Assembly: GCF_010725055.1 (NCBI RefSeq)
Contig: NZ_BJKB01000012.1
Coordinates: 1 to 64,000 of the forward strand
DNA length: 64,000 nucleotides
Direction: 5' to 3'
Origin: Gelidibacter japonicus
GTDB lineage: Bacteria > Bacteroidota > Bacteroidia > Flavobacteriales > Flavobacteriaceae
Below are positions 1 through 8,741 of this stretch, in pieces. How positions within the stretch are numbered: the first letter of the stretch is position 1; each line of letters opens with the position of its first letter. Below the pieces are notes generated by a model. It searched no databases. It was not told where the DNA came from and saw nothing but the letters and a program-made list of their open reading frames with translations. Both the position numbers and the translations under genes were made by a program.

Positions 1-72
1 ATCATCATAACTTGGTGGTAAAAGACTTAACTGGTCTTGGTCATAGGTCTTAAAAACTATTTTTCTGCTCAT
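1..72 (-). CDS. IS1182-like transposase, N-terminal fragment (cut by window edge)
   Basis: On the minus strand an ATG at 72 opens a frame that stays open to the window edge. The 24 visible residues start MSRKIVFKTYDQ and continue to a LSLLPPS motif. This start (basic, then a Tyr-x-Gln-x-Gln stretch, then LLPPS) is typical of the N-terminus of IS1182/IS4-type DDE transposases, where it precedes the helix that contacts DNA. Only the first few percent of the gene is visible, so it cannot be said whether the element is intact. A perfect palindrome (ATTCTTAA-AG-TTAAGAAT, 71-88) overlaps the start codon. The upstream gene on the same strand ends in a terminator at 104-132, which separates the two transcripts. 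Confidence 0.6.
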   Translation of the reverse strand, partial: MSRKIVFKTYDQDQLSLLPPSYDD

Positions 73-103
73 TCTTAAAGTTAAGAATTTACTAGAAAAA
101 TTG

Positions 104-132
104 CAAAAAAAAGACTGCCTTTTCAGACAGCC
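104..132 (-). terminator. Rho-independent terminator after the 161-634 gene
   Basis: Read on the minus strand, GGCTGTC (132-126) pairs with GGCAGTC (119-113) through two G-U wobbles around a 6-nt TGAAAA loop and runs directly into eight T residues (112-105). It lies 29 nt past the stop codon of the PA2169-like gene and before the transposase start. Confidence 0.7.
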
Positions 133-160
133 TCCTTCAATTTGAAATTACAATTTACAA

Positions 161-634
161 TTACGCAATATCTTCAAGCGTTTTTACGCGATTAAGCGTC
201 CCTTGAATGTCTCTTAATTGCGACTGTAGGACGTTTTGAATTTTTGGCGCCAAGGTATGTTTTTTCATCACGTCTTCATATTCATCCACACTTGCTTTTT
301 CTCCGCGGATCACTTCTTCCAACACAGCTTCATCGTCATTTCCAGCTACAGAGCTTTTAATGTCAATCCACGCACGGTGCAATGATCCGGTAATACTTCC
401 GCTTTCTTTTGGTTCTTCGCCCAAGTCACGCAATTCCTTATCAATTGCTGTCGCGAACGTACTACGTTGCAATGCTTGCTGTTTTAAAAAGTTTTTCAAC
501 GCTGGATTTTTAGCATCCTGCATTGCTTTTTTATAACCTTTTTCGGCGTCGTAATTCTTTTCTATGATACCTTGTAAAACATTGACGGTATCTTTATGTG
601 TTTGCTCTCTTGCTTCTTCTAATGAGGTTTTCAT
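161..634 (-). CDS. PA2169 family four-helix-bundle protein (DUF2383-like), copy 1
   Basis: A 157-residue protein, highly charged and helical throughout, with no signal peptide or membrane segment. It matches the PA2169/DUF2383 pattern of ferritin-like four-helix-bundle proteins: an N-terminal helix with a conserved NVLQGIIEKNYDAEKGYKKA stretch, a central LHRAWIDIK motif, and an EEVIRGEKASVDEYED helix rich in potential metal-ligand Glu and Asp. The family's biochemical role is not settled; members are often linked to stress or stationary-phase responses. A paralogue about 360 bp upstream on the same strand (994-1455) shares these motifs, so this is a local duplication. Each copy has its own terminator, which suggests separate transcripts. 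Confidence 0.8.
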   Translation of the reverse strand: MKTSLEEAREQTHKDTVNVLQGIIEKNYDAEKGYKKAMQDAKNPALKNFLKQQALQRSTFATAIDKELRDLGEEPKESGSITGSLHRAWIDIKSSVAGNDDEAVLEEVIRGEKASVDEYEDVMKKHTLAPKIQNVLQSQLRDIQGTLNRVKTLEDIA

Positions 635-993
635 GATTCTATAATTTTTAAGTTCATCTCTAAATTACAATTATCAAACCTAAAATTGTCTTAAGGAAAT
701 CTTATTTAGGATAGGATTAACGTTGAGAATTGATTTTCTTAAAGAGTGTTAATACCTCTCTGATCACGTCCCTCCGGAAGACTGGGGTGAAGTAATTAAT
801 CAAAATTAAAGCAGATCATATTTTAGGGAATTGGTCATAATAATTCTTTTCAAAATCAGTAACGGCGACTATTTTTTATAAAAAAAGCCCGATACATGTC
901 CTTTATATATGTACCTATTAGAAGCTTTTAAGCATAAAAAAACTTCCAATTTGGAAGTTGTAGCGTTTTAGACCTTAAAATGTTTAATTGGTA
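635..993. other. Intergenic spacer between the two PA2169-like genes
   Basis: About 360 bp without a supportable gene. It holds the terminator of the upstream copy (936-959) and presumably the promoter of the 161-634 gene; I see no full TAnnTTTG element close to that start. The rest is AT-rich without recognisable repeats. Confidence 0.5.
936..959 (-). terminator. Rho-independent terminator after the 994-1455 gene
   Basis: AACTTCCAA (941-949) and TTGGAAGTT (951-959) form a perfect inverted repeat. On the minus strand it is followed by a run of seven T residues and lies 35 nt past the stop codon of the second PA2169-like gene. Confidence 0.75.
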
Positions 994-1455
994 TTAAAGC
1001 TGTTTTACTTCCTTTAGGGTGTTTTTGATCGATTTTAATTGAGATTGCAAAAGATTATGAGTTTCTGGTGCCAATAAATTATTTTTTAATGCCCCTTTGT
1101 ACTCTTTAACTTTAGCTTTCTCTCCGCGAATTATTTCTTCAATAATAATGTCATCTGCATTGTCTGCTATGCGACTTTTAATATCAATCCAAGTACGATG
1201 TAAAGTTGCAGTCACACTGCCGTTTTCTATTGGCGTTTCACCTAAATTTCGAATTTCCTGATCAATTGCAGTGGTAAAGCTACTGCGCTCAAGTGCTTGT
1301 TGCTGCATAAAACTTTTTAATTCAGGATCCTGTATATCCATCATTGCTTTTCTGTAGCCTTTTCGCGCGTCATAGTTCTTTTCTATAATTGCTTGTAAAA
1401 CGTCAATATTATTTTTATTTGTTTTTTGTCTAGCTCTTTCTAAAGTTGTTTTCAC
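994..1455 (-). CDS. PA2169 family four-helix-bundle protein (DUF2383-like), copy 2
   Basis: A 153-residue paralogue of the 161-634 product, with the same order of motifs (DVLQAIIEKNYDARKGYRKA, LHRTWIDIK, EEIIRGEKAKVKEYK). The frame is open up to an ATG at 1503, but the alignment with copy 1 (which begins MKTSLEEA) points to the GTG at 1455, giving (M)KTTLERARQ as N-terminus; the 16 extra residues have no counterpart in copy 1. It is a predicted cytosolic ferritin-like bundle of unsettled function. The two copies have diverged in most surface positions, so the duplication is old. A transposase start near the window edge suggests a locus that has seen rearrangement, but neither copy looks damaged. 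Confidence 0.75.
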   Translation of the reverse strand: MKTTLERARQKTNKNNIDVLQAIIEKNYDARKGYRKAMMDIQDPELKSFMQQQALERSSFTTAIDQEIRNLGETPIENGSVTATLHRTWIDIKSRIADNADDIIIEEIIRGEKAKVKEYKGALKNNLLAPETHNLLQSQLKSIKNTLKEVKQL

Positions 1456-1503
1456 TATTAGTAGTTTTTGGGTTAAAGGATAACATAAGGATTTATATCC
1501 CAA

Positions 1504-2185
1504 ATTCTCTTAAAAAATTCACATTTGGGAAAGGGTTAACGATTGTGTTTTTTAAAATAGTATAGTATTCGGGCAATTCGATTGAAAACAAGCACAATCA
1601 ATGACGCGCTATGGTACCAGAGAAAAATGATGGAGATGTGCAGCTGTTGGCGGACAATGGATTGGACTCTGATTTCATGTTACTCTTTTATCTTACTTTG
1701 AAAACGATCTATGCAGAGCCGATTAATGCAAATCTTCCTTATACTCATACTGATTTCTATAAAAGCCACTTGAATTTGAGACTCTACTGTTTTTTTTAGG
1801 GAGATCTAAGGCCTTTGCTGTTTACTTATGCCTTAATCCCCAAGTTCTAAGTGCTAACAGCTTTTGGTAGTGATCAGGTAATTGTTCGATAATGCGCTAT
1901 AACCGTTGCGATTTTTTAGTTAAAACTGAAATTTATTCAAAAATACCTGCTGACATTTCCATAGTTGATCGATGCCCTAAAAGTAAACCTCAAAATGCTA
2001 TTGATCAGCTTGGGAAATTTAGGGTTTATTTAAGGGAAAAGGTTGCCAGAAATGGCAGCCTTTTGATTTTTAATCTGGCTATATTGTACCGTCTATATTG
2101 GTTTTCTACCAAGCACGTTATATTTTTTATAAAAGCCGCTCACATTTTAAAACCTTTCCGATGTACCAATATAAAACAATATGTC
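1504..2185. other. 680-bp region upstream of the T9SS cargo gene, no supportable gene
   Basis: No convincing coding region. A 62-codon frame at 1611-1799 has no recognisable features, and the frame of the downstream gene stays open from 1892 without a signal-peptide-like start before 2186. The region holds a terminator-like hairpin at 2041-2071 that ends no visible gene, so a short untranslated transcript or the remnant of a lost gene is possible. Confidence 0.45.
2041..2071 (+). terminator. Terminator-like hairpin without an upstream gene
   Basis: GGTTGCCA (2041-2048), loop GAAA, TGGCAGCC (2053-2060), then TTTTGATTTTT. The stem pairs over 8 bp with one G-T wobble and has a stable GNRA-type tetraloop. 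It lies 115 nt upstream of the ATG of the T9SS cargo gene and would stop transcription entering from 1.5-2.0 kb. Confidence 0.55.
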
Positions 2186-4075
2186 ATGAAACAAATTTTA
2201 CTTTTTATTTCGATTTTAGGCTTTTCTTTTGGTTCAATCCAAGCACAAATTCAATGGACAGGCGGAGGTGATGGCTATTCTTGGGAACAAGCTGCAAACT
2301 GGGATGGTGGCGTACCAACTGCCGGATCCCATGTCATTATTGAGGTCAACGGGTCAACCGAATTTATTCAAATTAATGAACCAGTACCAGAGTTGGGATC
2401 TTTACAGCTTTTGGGTTTTGCTCATTTAACGTTATCACCCAATAACGAAGAGTTGATTATTTCTGGCGACCTTACAATAGATTATGACGCTACTCTCAGA
2501 GTTTCTATTTACGATTTGAATAGATACTCAAAAGTGGTCGTGGGTGGTAAATACTATATAAGCGGAAGGGTGGATTTGAGTTTTACGCTTTATGTACCGC
2601 AAATAGGAAATAGTTTCAAAGTTGTTGAAGGATCGTTTGGTGCCTGTGATATAAGTACTACATATACTTATTTTGGACGTAACTTTGGGTTTGATATCAT
2701 ATTAGGGGTGCAATGCCAAACCGATGGAATATTGCAAACAGTGTCAGATATCCACTATACAACTGCTAAAATATGGGATGGTGAAGCAGGGGATGATATG
2801 TGGACCACGGCCGCCAATTGGAGTCCTAACGGCGTCCCAACAGCCGATGATAGAGTCATAATTAACTTGCCCTCTGGAGGGTATTGCAAAACTGGCGCTT
2901 CTGGCCTGATTGAAGTGTATTCTTTGTCCATTGGTGATAACAACACCTTGGCTATTAATGGCGATCTTAAGGTCTTCCTTCGTATCAATAATAATGCTGC
3001 AGGTACTATCGATTGGAACGGGGGCGCTATTTCAAGAAAAAATGCAGATGCACCGTATTCTTGGTTTGATAATTACGGTACAATCAATATCAACAGCCCT
3101 CAAATTAAAGCGATCGAGAATACCATGTGGATCACCAATTATGGTACTATAGAATTCAATCAGGGTACGCTGAATATCAACAATGGAGGGCTACAGAATT
3201 CTAAAGGTTCAGTATTTAATATCAATGATGACAATATTACTATCGGATATATAGGAGCAGGCAGGCATCGGTTCAACAACTCTTTTGGTGCCATCATCAG
3301 AAAAACAAACGGATCGGGTGTTTCTTCCATTAACTTAGATGAGTTTGCAAATTATGACAGTACTATTGAAAGCCATCAAGGTACTTTGGCGTTTGGAGAA
3401 ACTTTAAATGGTACGGGCGGAACTCTAACGGGGAGTGGCAGTTTCCAGTTGCCACCGGGACATATTTTAAATGGAAATTTAAACCCAGGCAATTCTCCGG
3501 GTATATTGTCCTTTGTAGGGGATGTAACAGCTGGATCCGGTGCAGTTTTCAATATAGAAATTGATGGACCAAGCGCTGGAACAGAATACGATCAAATTAT
3601 CATCAGTAATGAAGCCGTTTTGGATGGAATTCTAAACCCCATTTTAGGCTATCTGCCCGATGATGATGCCAGCTTCGTAATCGTGACTGCAACAACCTTA
3701 ACTTCATGTAATTTTCCATCGCAAATCACTAGAAGTTTTGAAGGTACAGAATTCACATTTGATGTGGTCTGTCAAGACAACAAGTTATATTTAAATGGTC
3801 CGATGGCTACCTTGAATACACCGGAAATGGATAAACATTCTGTTGCGATATATCCCAATCCGGTAAATGATATTCTCTATATTAAACTTGGTGCCGTTAT
3901 AGATGGAAATTGGCAATTACTTAATTCTGTTGGGCAAATGGTGAAAGAAGGGCTAATTAAAGGTAAGGACTTATCGATTGATTTGAATGAAGTTGCTCTT
4001 GGTTGGTATGTGCTGAAACTTCGTGACGAGAACTCTAATCTTAGGTTGCATAAGAAAATTCTTGTTTCTAATTGA
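2186..4075 (+). CDS. Secreted protein with type IX secretion (T9SS) type A sorting domain
   Basis: A 629-residue exported protein. The start at 2186 gives a classical signal peptide (MKQILLFISILGFSFGSIQA) with cleavage before QIQW; the open frame further upstream is leaderless and rejected. After the signal come two copies of a module of the type W-x-G-x3-WxxAANWxxGVPTxxxxVII (around residues 22-50 and 203-235), a form seen in secreted Bacteroidota surface proteins, then beta-rich repeats with a NPGNSPGIL motif as in autotransporter-like beta-helices. The last ~75 residues (IYPNPV..., then LKLRDENS...KKILVSN) are a Por-type sorting domain, which directs the protein across the outer membrane and is removed or attached at the cell surface. 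The exact function is unknown; adhesion or a structural role would fit. Confidence 0.8.
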   Translation: MKQILLFISILGFSFGSIQAQIQWTGGGDGYSWEQAANWDGGVPTAGSHVIIEVNGSTEFIQINEPVPELGSLQLLGFAHLTLSPNNEELIISGDLTIDYDATLRVSIYDLNRYSKVVVGGKYYISGRVDLSFTLYVPQIGNSFKVVEGSFGACDISTTYTYFGRNFGFDIILGVQCQTDGILQTVSDIHYTTAKIWDGEAGDDMWTTAANWSPNGVPTADDRVIINLPSGGYCKTGASGLIEVYSLSIGDNNTLAINGDLKVFLRINNNAAGTIDWNGGAISRKNADAPYSWFDNYGTININSPQIKAIENTMWITNYGTIEFNQGTLNINNGGLQNSKGSVFNINDDNITIGYIGAGRHRFNNSFGAIIRKTNGSGVSSINLDEFANYDSTIESHQGTLAFGETLNGTGGTLTGSGSFQLPPGHILNGNLNPGNSPGILSFVGDVTAGSGAVFNIEIDGPSAGTEYDQIIISNEAVLDGILNPILGYLPDDDASFVIVTATTLTSCNFPSQITRSFEGTEFTFDVVCQDNKLYLNGPMATLNTPEMDKHSVAIYPNPVNDILYIKLGAVIDGNWQLLNSVGQMVKEGLIKGKDLSIDLNEVALGWYVLKLRDENSNLRLHKKILVSN

Positions 4076-4221
4076 AATTAAGTCAAGCTCTCTAAAAGAG
4101 GTTTACATCGTATAGGGTTGAGGCAATTGATTGAGCATTCGAGTATTTTTAAAGTGAGCATTGTCAAACGCATTATCAAAGAATATAATATTGAATTAGT
4201 TTTTGTTTTTTAGTTTTTTCC

Positions 4222-4255
4222 AAAAAGGCCATCAATTCCGGTTGGTGGCTTTTTT
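4222..4255 (+). terminator. Rho-independent terminator of the T9SS cargo gene
   Basis: GCCATCAA (4228-4235) pairs with TTGGTGGC (4242-4249) with one G-T wobble; the stem is preceded by A residues and followed by TTTTTT. It stands 150 nt past the stop codon at 4075. Confidence 0.75.
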
Positions 4256-4371
4256 ATGCTGACAATTCTTGAATTTTCCGATGACCCTATAATAAGCCAA
4301 ACACTGTTAATTCAGGGGATTGTTTTTTGGTTTATTCTAATTTGAGAGTCATTAGAAATAATGGCTCTTAT

Positions 4372-7300
4372 TTATGTTTTCCGATGTCTTCTTAAAAAGA
4401 CAATAGTAATGACGATACACAAGCCGCCCAGGATCCAATAGATGGGGTTTGCAGAGGATTGTAAGTCAATAGGGCTCGTATCACCAATAAGAACCAATCC
4501 CGCCCAATATTGAGGATGTGCTGTACGTCCTTCGGCAGTAGAAATATAATCGAGCTTAGCTTGTTGTAAAGCTTTGTCTTTGGTCCAACCTTTTTTGAGA
4601 TAATTATAAAATGACTCAATAATCTTGGCACTCGATTGTTCATCTATTTTCCAAAGACTCGTCAATATGCTCTCGCTTCCTGCATAATTGAAGGCGTGTG
4701 CCAAGGAGATCATGCCTTCCCCAGCTTGATAACTTGGTTTTCCGGTTTCGCAAGCCGTTAAAATGGCAAGGTTGGATTCTAAATCAGTATCGTAAATTTC
4801 GTAACTATAGAGCGAATTATCCTCAGCATTTAAACTGTCCAGTGATTTAGCAAATACCAATCTCGAAAGCTCGGGCGACAGGTTGTTGGATTCGGCATGG
4901 GTGCCGATATAGATGATTTTATGGTTCTTTGCGTGTTCTGTAAAACTGCGTTTCGAAGCCATGTCATTCACAAAATATGTTCCATTGAATTCTTTTGAAT
5001 ATTTCTTGGCTAAATTGATACTGAAGGGTTGTGGCAATAGGGTCAAATAGCTATGATCTAAAGTCAACGAATCAGAAATGGCTTTTTTGTAGTTTCTTTT
5101 CATGGTATCGTTGAACTCTGGTGCGAACGCCACGAAATTGTTTTCAAATGAATTAGCTTGCTGATTTTTATTTAATAAAAGTAAACTATAGTTGTATGAG
5201 ATGATGTGTTTTGATAACAAACTTTTGGTTGCAAGATCTTTCGGTTTTATTATTTTTGAGGGAGTCAAGCTTTCAAAGCTTAAATTGAATAGTACAGCAT
5301 CAGGAACTATAATAACGTGCTTATTGGTCATTTTTGTTTCGAATGGAAACCAAAGTTGTGCATAAAGTTTTGAAAGTAAATCAGCGGTTTTTGAGAATTT
5401 GTGATTATTTTCACCTAAATCGGCAATATGCTGCTCTATTCCTTCAGAATTTAACTTAAATAACTGGATGTCATTTTTATCGGCAACAAATGCATATAGC
5501 ACGGTGTCAACATATAGATAACGGACTACCGTAGTGTTGGCTGGTATGTTCTTTTGAAGCTCATTAAGAGGTTCTTCAATAGTAGCATAGCGCATTTTAT
5601 AATATTTTGGGTGATGTTGCTTCAAAGAATCCAAAAAGTGTTTCCAATCTGAATTTGAATCAAAAAAAGCGGTCATGTTTTCGCTGTCCTCAAGTGAACT
5701 CGCCATGGTATTTTTAAGTTGAATTTCACGTTGCAGGGTGCTTTTAGGAACATCACTGAAAGCGATATTGTTGCGAAGGTTCAGACGTGAACGGATTCTA
5801 TTATAGATTCCGGATTCGTGCAATTTCATCATCTGATTCAAATACCTTGGATTCTTTGTAACATCAAATAATTTTAAATTCAGTTCAATTGCCAAGGAAG
5901 AAATCGATTGGTAGTTTGATACTAAAACATTGATGTCTTCGTATTTGTAAAGGGTGGTTTTACGTCGCTCCAATATATCCGTAGCTTTATCCAAACTGTT
6001 GAGCTGTTCCTGTAGAAATACGGTATCCATTTGATGCTTTAACTTGTATTCTGCCTGAGCTTTTAAAAGAATCAATTGGGGTTTGTGAAACTCAATCTGG
6101 ATAGAATCGGCTCTATGGGAACGCTCATTCAAAAAATCATCGGCTTTTTGCACCCATTGTAGAGCTTTGACATAATTGTGGATCTTATAATTGACCTGCG
6201 CCAAATTCAACAACTGTTTGAATTCAGAAAAATTATCATCTCCGCCATGCTTTATAACATATTGATAGGCGTCTGTGGCAAAGGCAACTGCTTTTTCGGC
6301 TTCGCCGTTATCCGCTAAGAAGTAGGATTTATTTCGCAAAAAATTTAAAAACTCATTATCGTAAACGTTATCCAATGCTTTCTTGAAAAGAGGTTCACTC
6401 TCTGAATAATACTGAGCGGCCAAAGCGGTATTGTTTTTAGCACTATAAGCCTCGGCCAAGCCGTGTAATCCGGCAGCTTTCCAATACGGGTTGTCATCTT
6501 CAATACGGTTTAATTGATCCAGTCCCAAAGTGAGGCTCTCGATGGCCTTATCATATTCACGGAGTGAAATTTGCGATTGTCCAATTTGAATCCACGACGA
6601 GCCTAAACTGGAGTCATTGGTCTCTACAAGTTTTTTCCTTTTGTTAAAGGCATATATGAGAACGTCATTTGCTTTTTTCAAATCACCTTGCTCATTATAA
6701 AAAACAGCTAAATTCGAAATTGCCCGCGCCTGAAATCGTTTGGCCTTGGAGACGACATTCTCGTCTGTATAGTTCTGGATGACCTTTTCATAATTGGTGA
6801 TGACGTCATTTTGAATGGTGACCGCTTCCGCTAAATCACCTTGTGAATATTCCAATAAAGATAGATTGGACTTAATAACAGTTGCCAAATATGAATTATA
6901 TAAGGGATTCCCTTCGGCAATTTCAATGGTCTTCAATGCTTTTGTGTAAAAATATTTGGCACTGTCCAATTTTGTTGACATCCACATTGTTGCGCCTACG
7001 GCATTATAACCATCTGAAAGTTGGCCTTTGTCAGTTGCTTTGTACGATTCAAAGTTTTTTAGAGCACGTTTAAAATAAGTTTCAGCTTCACTGATATTGC
7101 CTAAGGCAAGTAAGGTGGCGCCAACATTATATTCCACCTTACCAACCTCTTCTGGAGTAGCGTCCTTCACTTTCTGAATGGCGGTATATGCTGATTTGGT
7201 CAATTCCAACGATTTTGCATTATGGCCTATTTCATCATAAAAGTTGGACAGGCTTAGGAGCGATTTATAATGGGTCCTTTGATTATTGGTGGTTAAGAAT

Positions 7301-7596
7301 ATGGTGTTTAAAAATGCATCAGCCTTGACAGAGGCAACTGTTGAATTGGATTTTTGCAGTTCGATTTTACCCACATAATAGGGGTATTTATGCAAAGAAT
7401 CGTTGAGGTTTTTATTTTGTAAATAGGTTATTTGAGCCTTTAATGACGAATCTGCTTTTTGAATTCGCTTGTTCAACATGAACGAATCAATAATCTTGGT
7501 ATTTAGGAGATCCTTTTCTTGAGCTAAAGATGACGATTGTATGAAAAAAAGTGCCAAAAATAAGGCATAGTTGACATAGCATAATAAGTCCCTCAT
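4372..7596 (-). CDS. TPR-CHAT domain protein, membrane-anchored caspase-like peptidase
   Basis: A 1074-residue protein: signal peptide at the N-terminus (about residues 1-25), a long array of tetratricopeptide repeats (about 90-500), a helical linker, a C-terminal CHAT domain (about 700-1030) and one C-terminal membrane helix (IYWILGGLCIVITIVFL) followed by basic residues. CHAT domains belong to peptidase clan CD with caspases and separase. The expected catalytic pair is present: His900 in YIGTHAES and Cys949 in LTACETG. The TPR part would bind a partner or substrate, and the topology puts both parts in the periplasm, tethered to the inner membrane. The next genes upstream on the same strand encode a membrane TPR protein and an ECF sigma factor, but a 387-bp gap leaves co-transcription open. 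Peptidase activity is inferred, not shown. Confidence 0.8.
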   Translation of the reverse strand: MRDLLCYVNYALFLALFFIQSSSLAQEKDLLNTKIIDSFMLNKRIQKADSSLKAQITYLQNKNLNDSLHKYPYYVGKIELQKSNSTVASVKADAFLNTIFLTTNNQRTHYKSLLSLSNFYDEIGHNAKSLELTKSAYTAIQKVKDATPEEVGKVEYNVGATLLALGNISEAETYFKRALKNFESYKATDKGQLSDGYNAVGATMWMSTKLDSAKYFYTKALKTIEIAEGNPLYNSYLATVIKSNLSLLEYSQGDLAEAVTIQNDVITNYEKVIQNYTDENVVSKAKRFQARAISNLAVFYNEQGDLKKANDVLIYAFNKRKKLVETNDSSLGSSWIQIGQSQISLREYDKAIESLTLGLDQLNRIEDDNPYWKAAGLHGLAEAYSAKNNTALAAQYYSESEPLFKKALDNVYDNEFLNFLRNKSYFLADNGEAEKAVAFATDAYQYVIKHGGDDNFSEFKQLLNLAQVNYKIHNYVKALQWVQKADDFLNERSHRADSIQIEFHKPQLILLKAQAEYKLKHQMDTVFLQEQLNSLDKATDILERRKTTLYKYEDINVLVSNYQSISSLAIELNLKLFDVTKNPRYLNQMMKLHESGIYNRIRSRLNLRNNIAFSDVPKSTLQREIQLKNTMASSLEDSENMTAFFDSNSDWKHFLDSLKQHHPKYYKMRYATIEEPLNELQKNIPANTTVVRYLYVDTVLYAFVADKNDIQLFKLNSEGIEQHIADLGENNHKFSKTADLLSKLYAQLWFPFETKMTNKHVIIVPDAVLFNLSFESLTPSKIIKPKDLATKSLLSKHIISYNYSLLLLNKNQQANSFENNFVAFAPEFNDTMKRNYKKAISDSLTLDHSYLTLLPQPFSINLAKKYSKEFNGTYFVNDMASKRSFTEHAKNHKIIYIGTHAESNNLSPELSRLVFAKSLDSLNAEDNSLYSYEIYDTDLESNLAILTACETGKPSYQAGEGMISLAHAFNYAGSESILTSLWKIDEQSSAKIIESFYNYLKKGWTKDKALQQAKLDYISTAEGRTAHPQYWAGLVLIGDTSPIDLQSSANPIYWILGGLCIVITIVFLRRHRKT

Positions 7597-7983
7597 AATC
7601 AGGCTGGAGTTATTAGAATGAAGTTTAAATAGAGGTTTTTGCTATAATCAGAATTAAATATACTAAAATTTAGAGTCATTTCTGCTTTTTAATCTTTTCT
7701 ATTGTCAATCATAAACGATCTGACAAGTAAAATCTAGCTGAATTTATAGGAATATGGATAGCGAAACCTCTATTTGAATTGGAGTGTAGTCTCATGTGCC
7801 ATGAAGAGCTGCCAATAGCCGGAATCAGGTTTAATACCTTCTTATTCGTTAGCTTGGACGAATTTAATCGGGTTAAACATCTTGTCTTTTCAAAATTTTT
7901 GAAACAAGACCATCTAAGAGTTTTTAGCTATTGATTTTGGGAGTTGGCGGTAAGAAGCCAGAATAGACGAATAAAACAACGGG
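7597..7983. other. Intergenic region upstream of the CHAT gene
   Basis: 387 bp without a supportable gene. It must contain the CHAT gene promoter and the end of the sigma-TPR transcript. An imperfect hairpin with CTTGT/ACAAG and TTTTCAAA/TTTTGAAA arms lies at about 7881-7909 and could be a weak terminator. I see no TAnnTTTG element next to the CHAT start. Confidence 0.4.
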
Positions 7984-8736
7984 TTATTTATAACTTGAAA
8001 CACCATCTTGTAAGTCCTTTAATAGGTCATTGCTTTTCTCAGAGCCGCTTTTTTTAAATTCCCGGATGGCTTCTTCTTTTCTATCCGATTTTAAATAGGC
8101 CATTCCCAAATAATAATGAGCGTCTTCTAAAAATACACTTTCTGTGTTATATATGGTTTTATTCAAAAAAGGAATGGCTTTATCTGCATTTTTATCTGCC
8201 AAATAAGCTACGCCCAAAAAGTAATTGATAGTGTCGTTCTCTGGAGTTTTGACTGCTAATTTCTGCCATTTTGAAATGGCAGTTTTATAATCGCCTTGTT
8301 TGTAGTTGACCATGGCATCATAAAAGACGAAACTGTCTGAAGAACTCATCGTAGTAGGCAGTCCGGGATCTGGTCTGAAGTGCTGGTTGAAGAGCTTCTC
8401 ATTAGATGAACCGCTGAACATCCAAAATATGCCTAGCGCTATGATGATACCTGCGGCTATGGCTATTTTGCTGAAACTTAAAAAACGAACTTTTGTTGTA
8501 CTCTTCTCAACCGGACGATTTTCAGGAATATCTTTATGAAACTCATCGAGTCGTTCTTTTAAAGCTTGTGTTTCTATGCTTAAAAGGGTCATTCTAATGT
8601 CTTCTACCAAAGCTTTGAAATCAATGTCCTTTAGTTGATTTTCAAAGGATATGCGTTCTTCTGGCGTCATTGATCCGTTATCATAACGTTCAACCGCTTC
8701 AAGTAATTCTGGGGTAAAGTTGCTATTATTTTTCAA
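7984..8736 (-). CDS. Membrane-anchored TPR protein, possible anti-sigma partner
   Basis: About 250 residues: a cytoplasmic N-terminal part of about 95 residues with an ERYDNGSMTPEERISFE stretch resembling the start of anti-sigma factors in this phylum, one membrane helix (IAIAAGIIIALGIFWMF), and a periplasmic part with three or four TPR units (YKQGDYKTAISKWQKLA, YFLGVAYLADKNADKAIPFL, YYLGMAYLKSDRKEEAIREF). Translation probably starts at the TTG at 8736, only 5 nt after the sigma factor stop; the alternative ATG at 8787 would overlap that gene by 46 nt. Immediate translation after an ECF sigma gene, one membrane pass and the N-terminal motif suggest a sigma regulator, but no zinc-binding motif is visible, so this role is an inference. 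Confidence 0.65.
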   Translation of the reverse strand: MKNNSNFTPELLEAVERYDNGSMTPEERISFENQLKDIDFKALVEDIRMTLLSIETQALKERLDEFHKDIPENRPVEKSTTKVRFLSFSKIAIAAGIIIALGIFWMFSGSSNEKLFNQHFRPDPGLPTTMSSSDSFVFYDAMVNYKQGDYKTAISKWQKLAVKTPENDTINYFLGVAYLADKNADKAIPFLNKTIYNTESVFLEDAHYYLGMAYLKSDRKEEAIREFKKSGSEKSNDLLKDLQDGVSSYK

Positions 8737-8741
8737 TTTTC

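Noticed and set aside
1611-1799. 62-codon plus-strand frame upstream of the T9SS gene
   Set aside because: No signal peptide, no domain, no promoter or terminator attributable to it; kept only as a possibility in the orphan-terminator finding.
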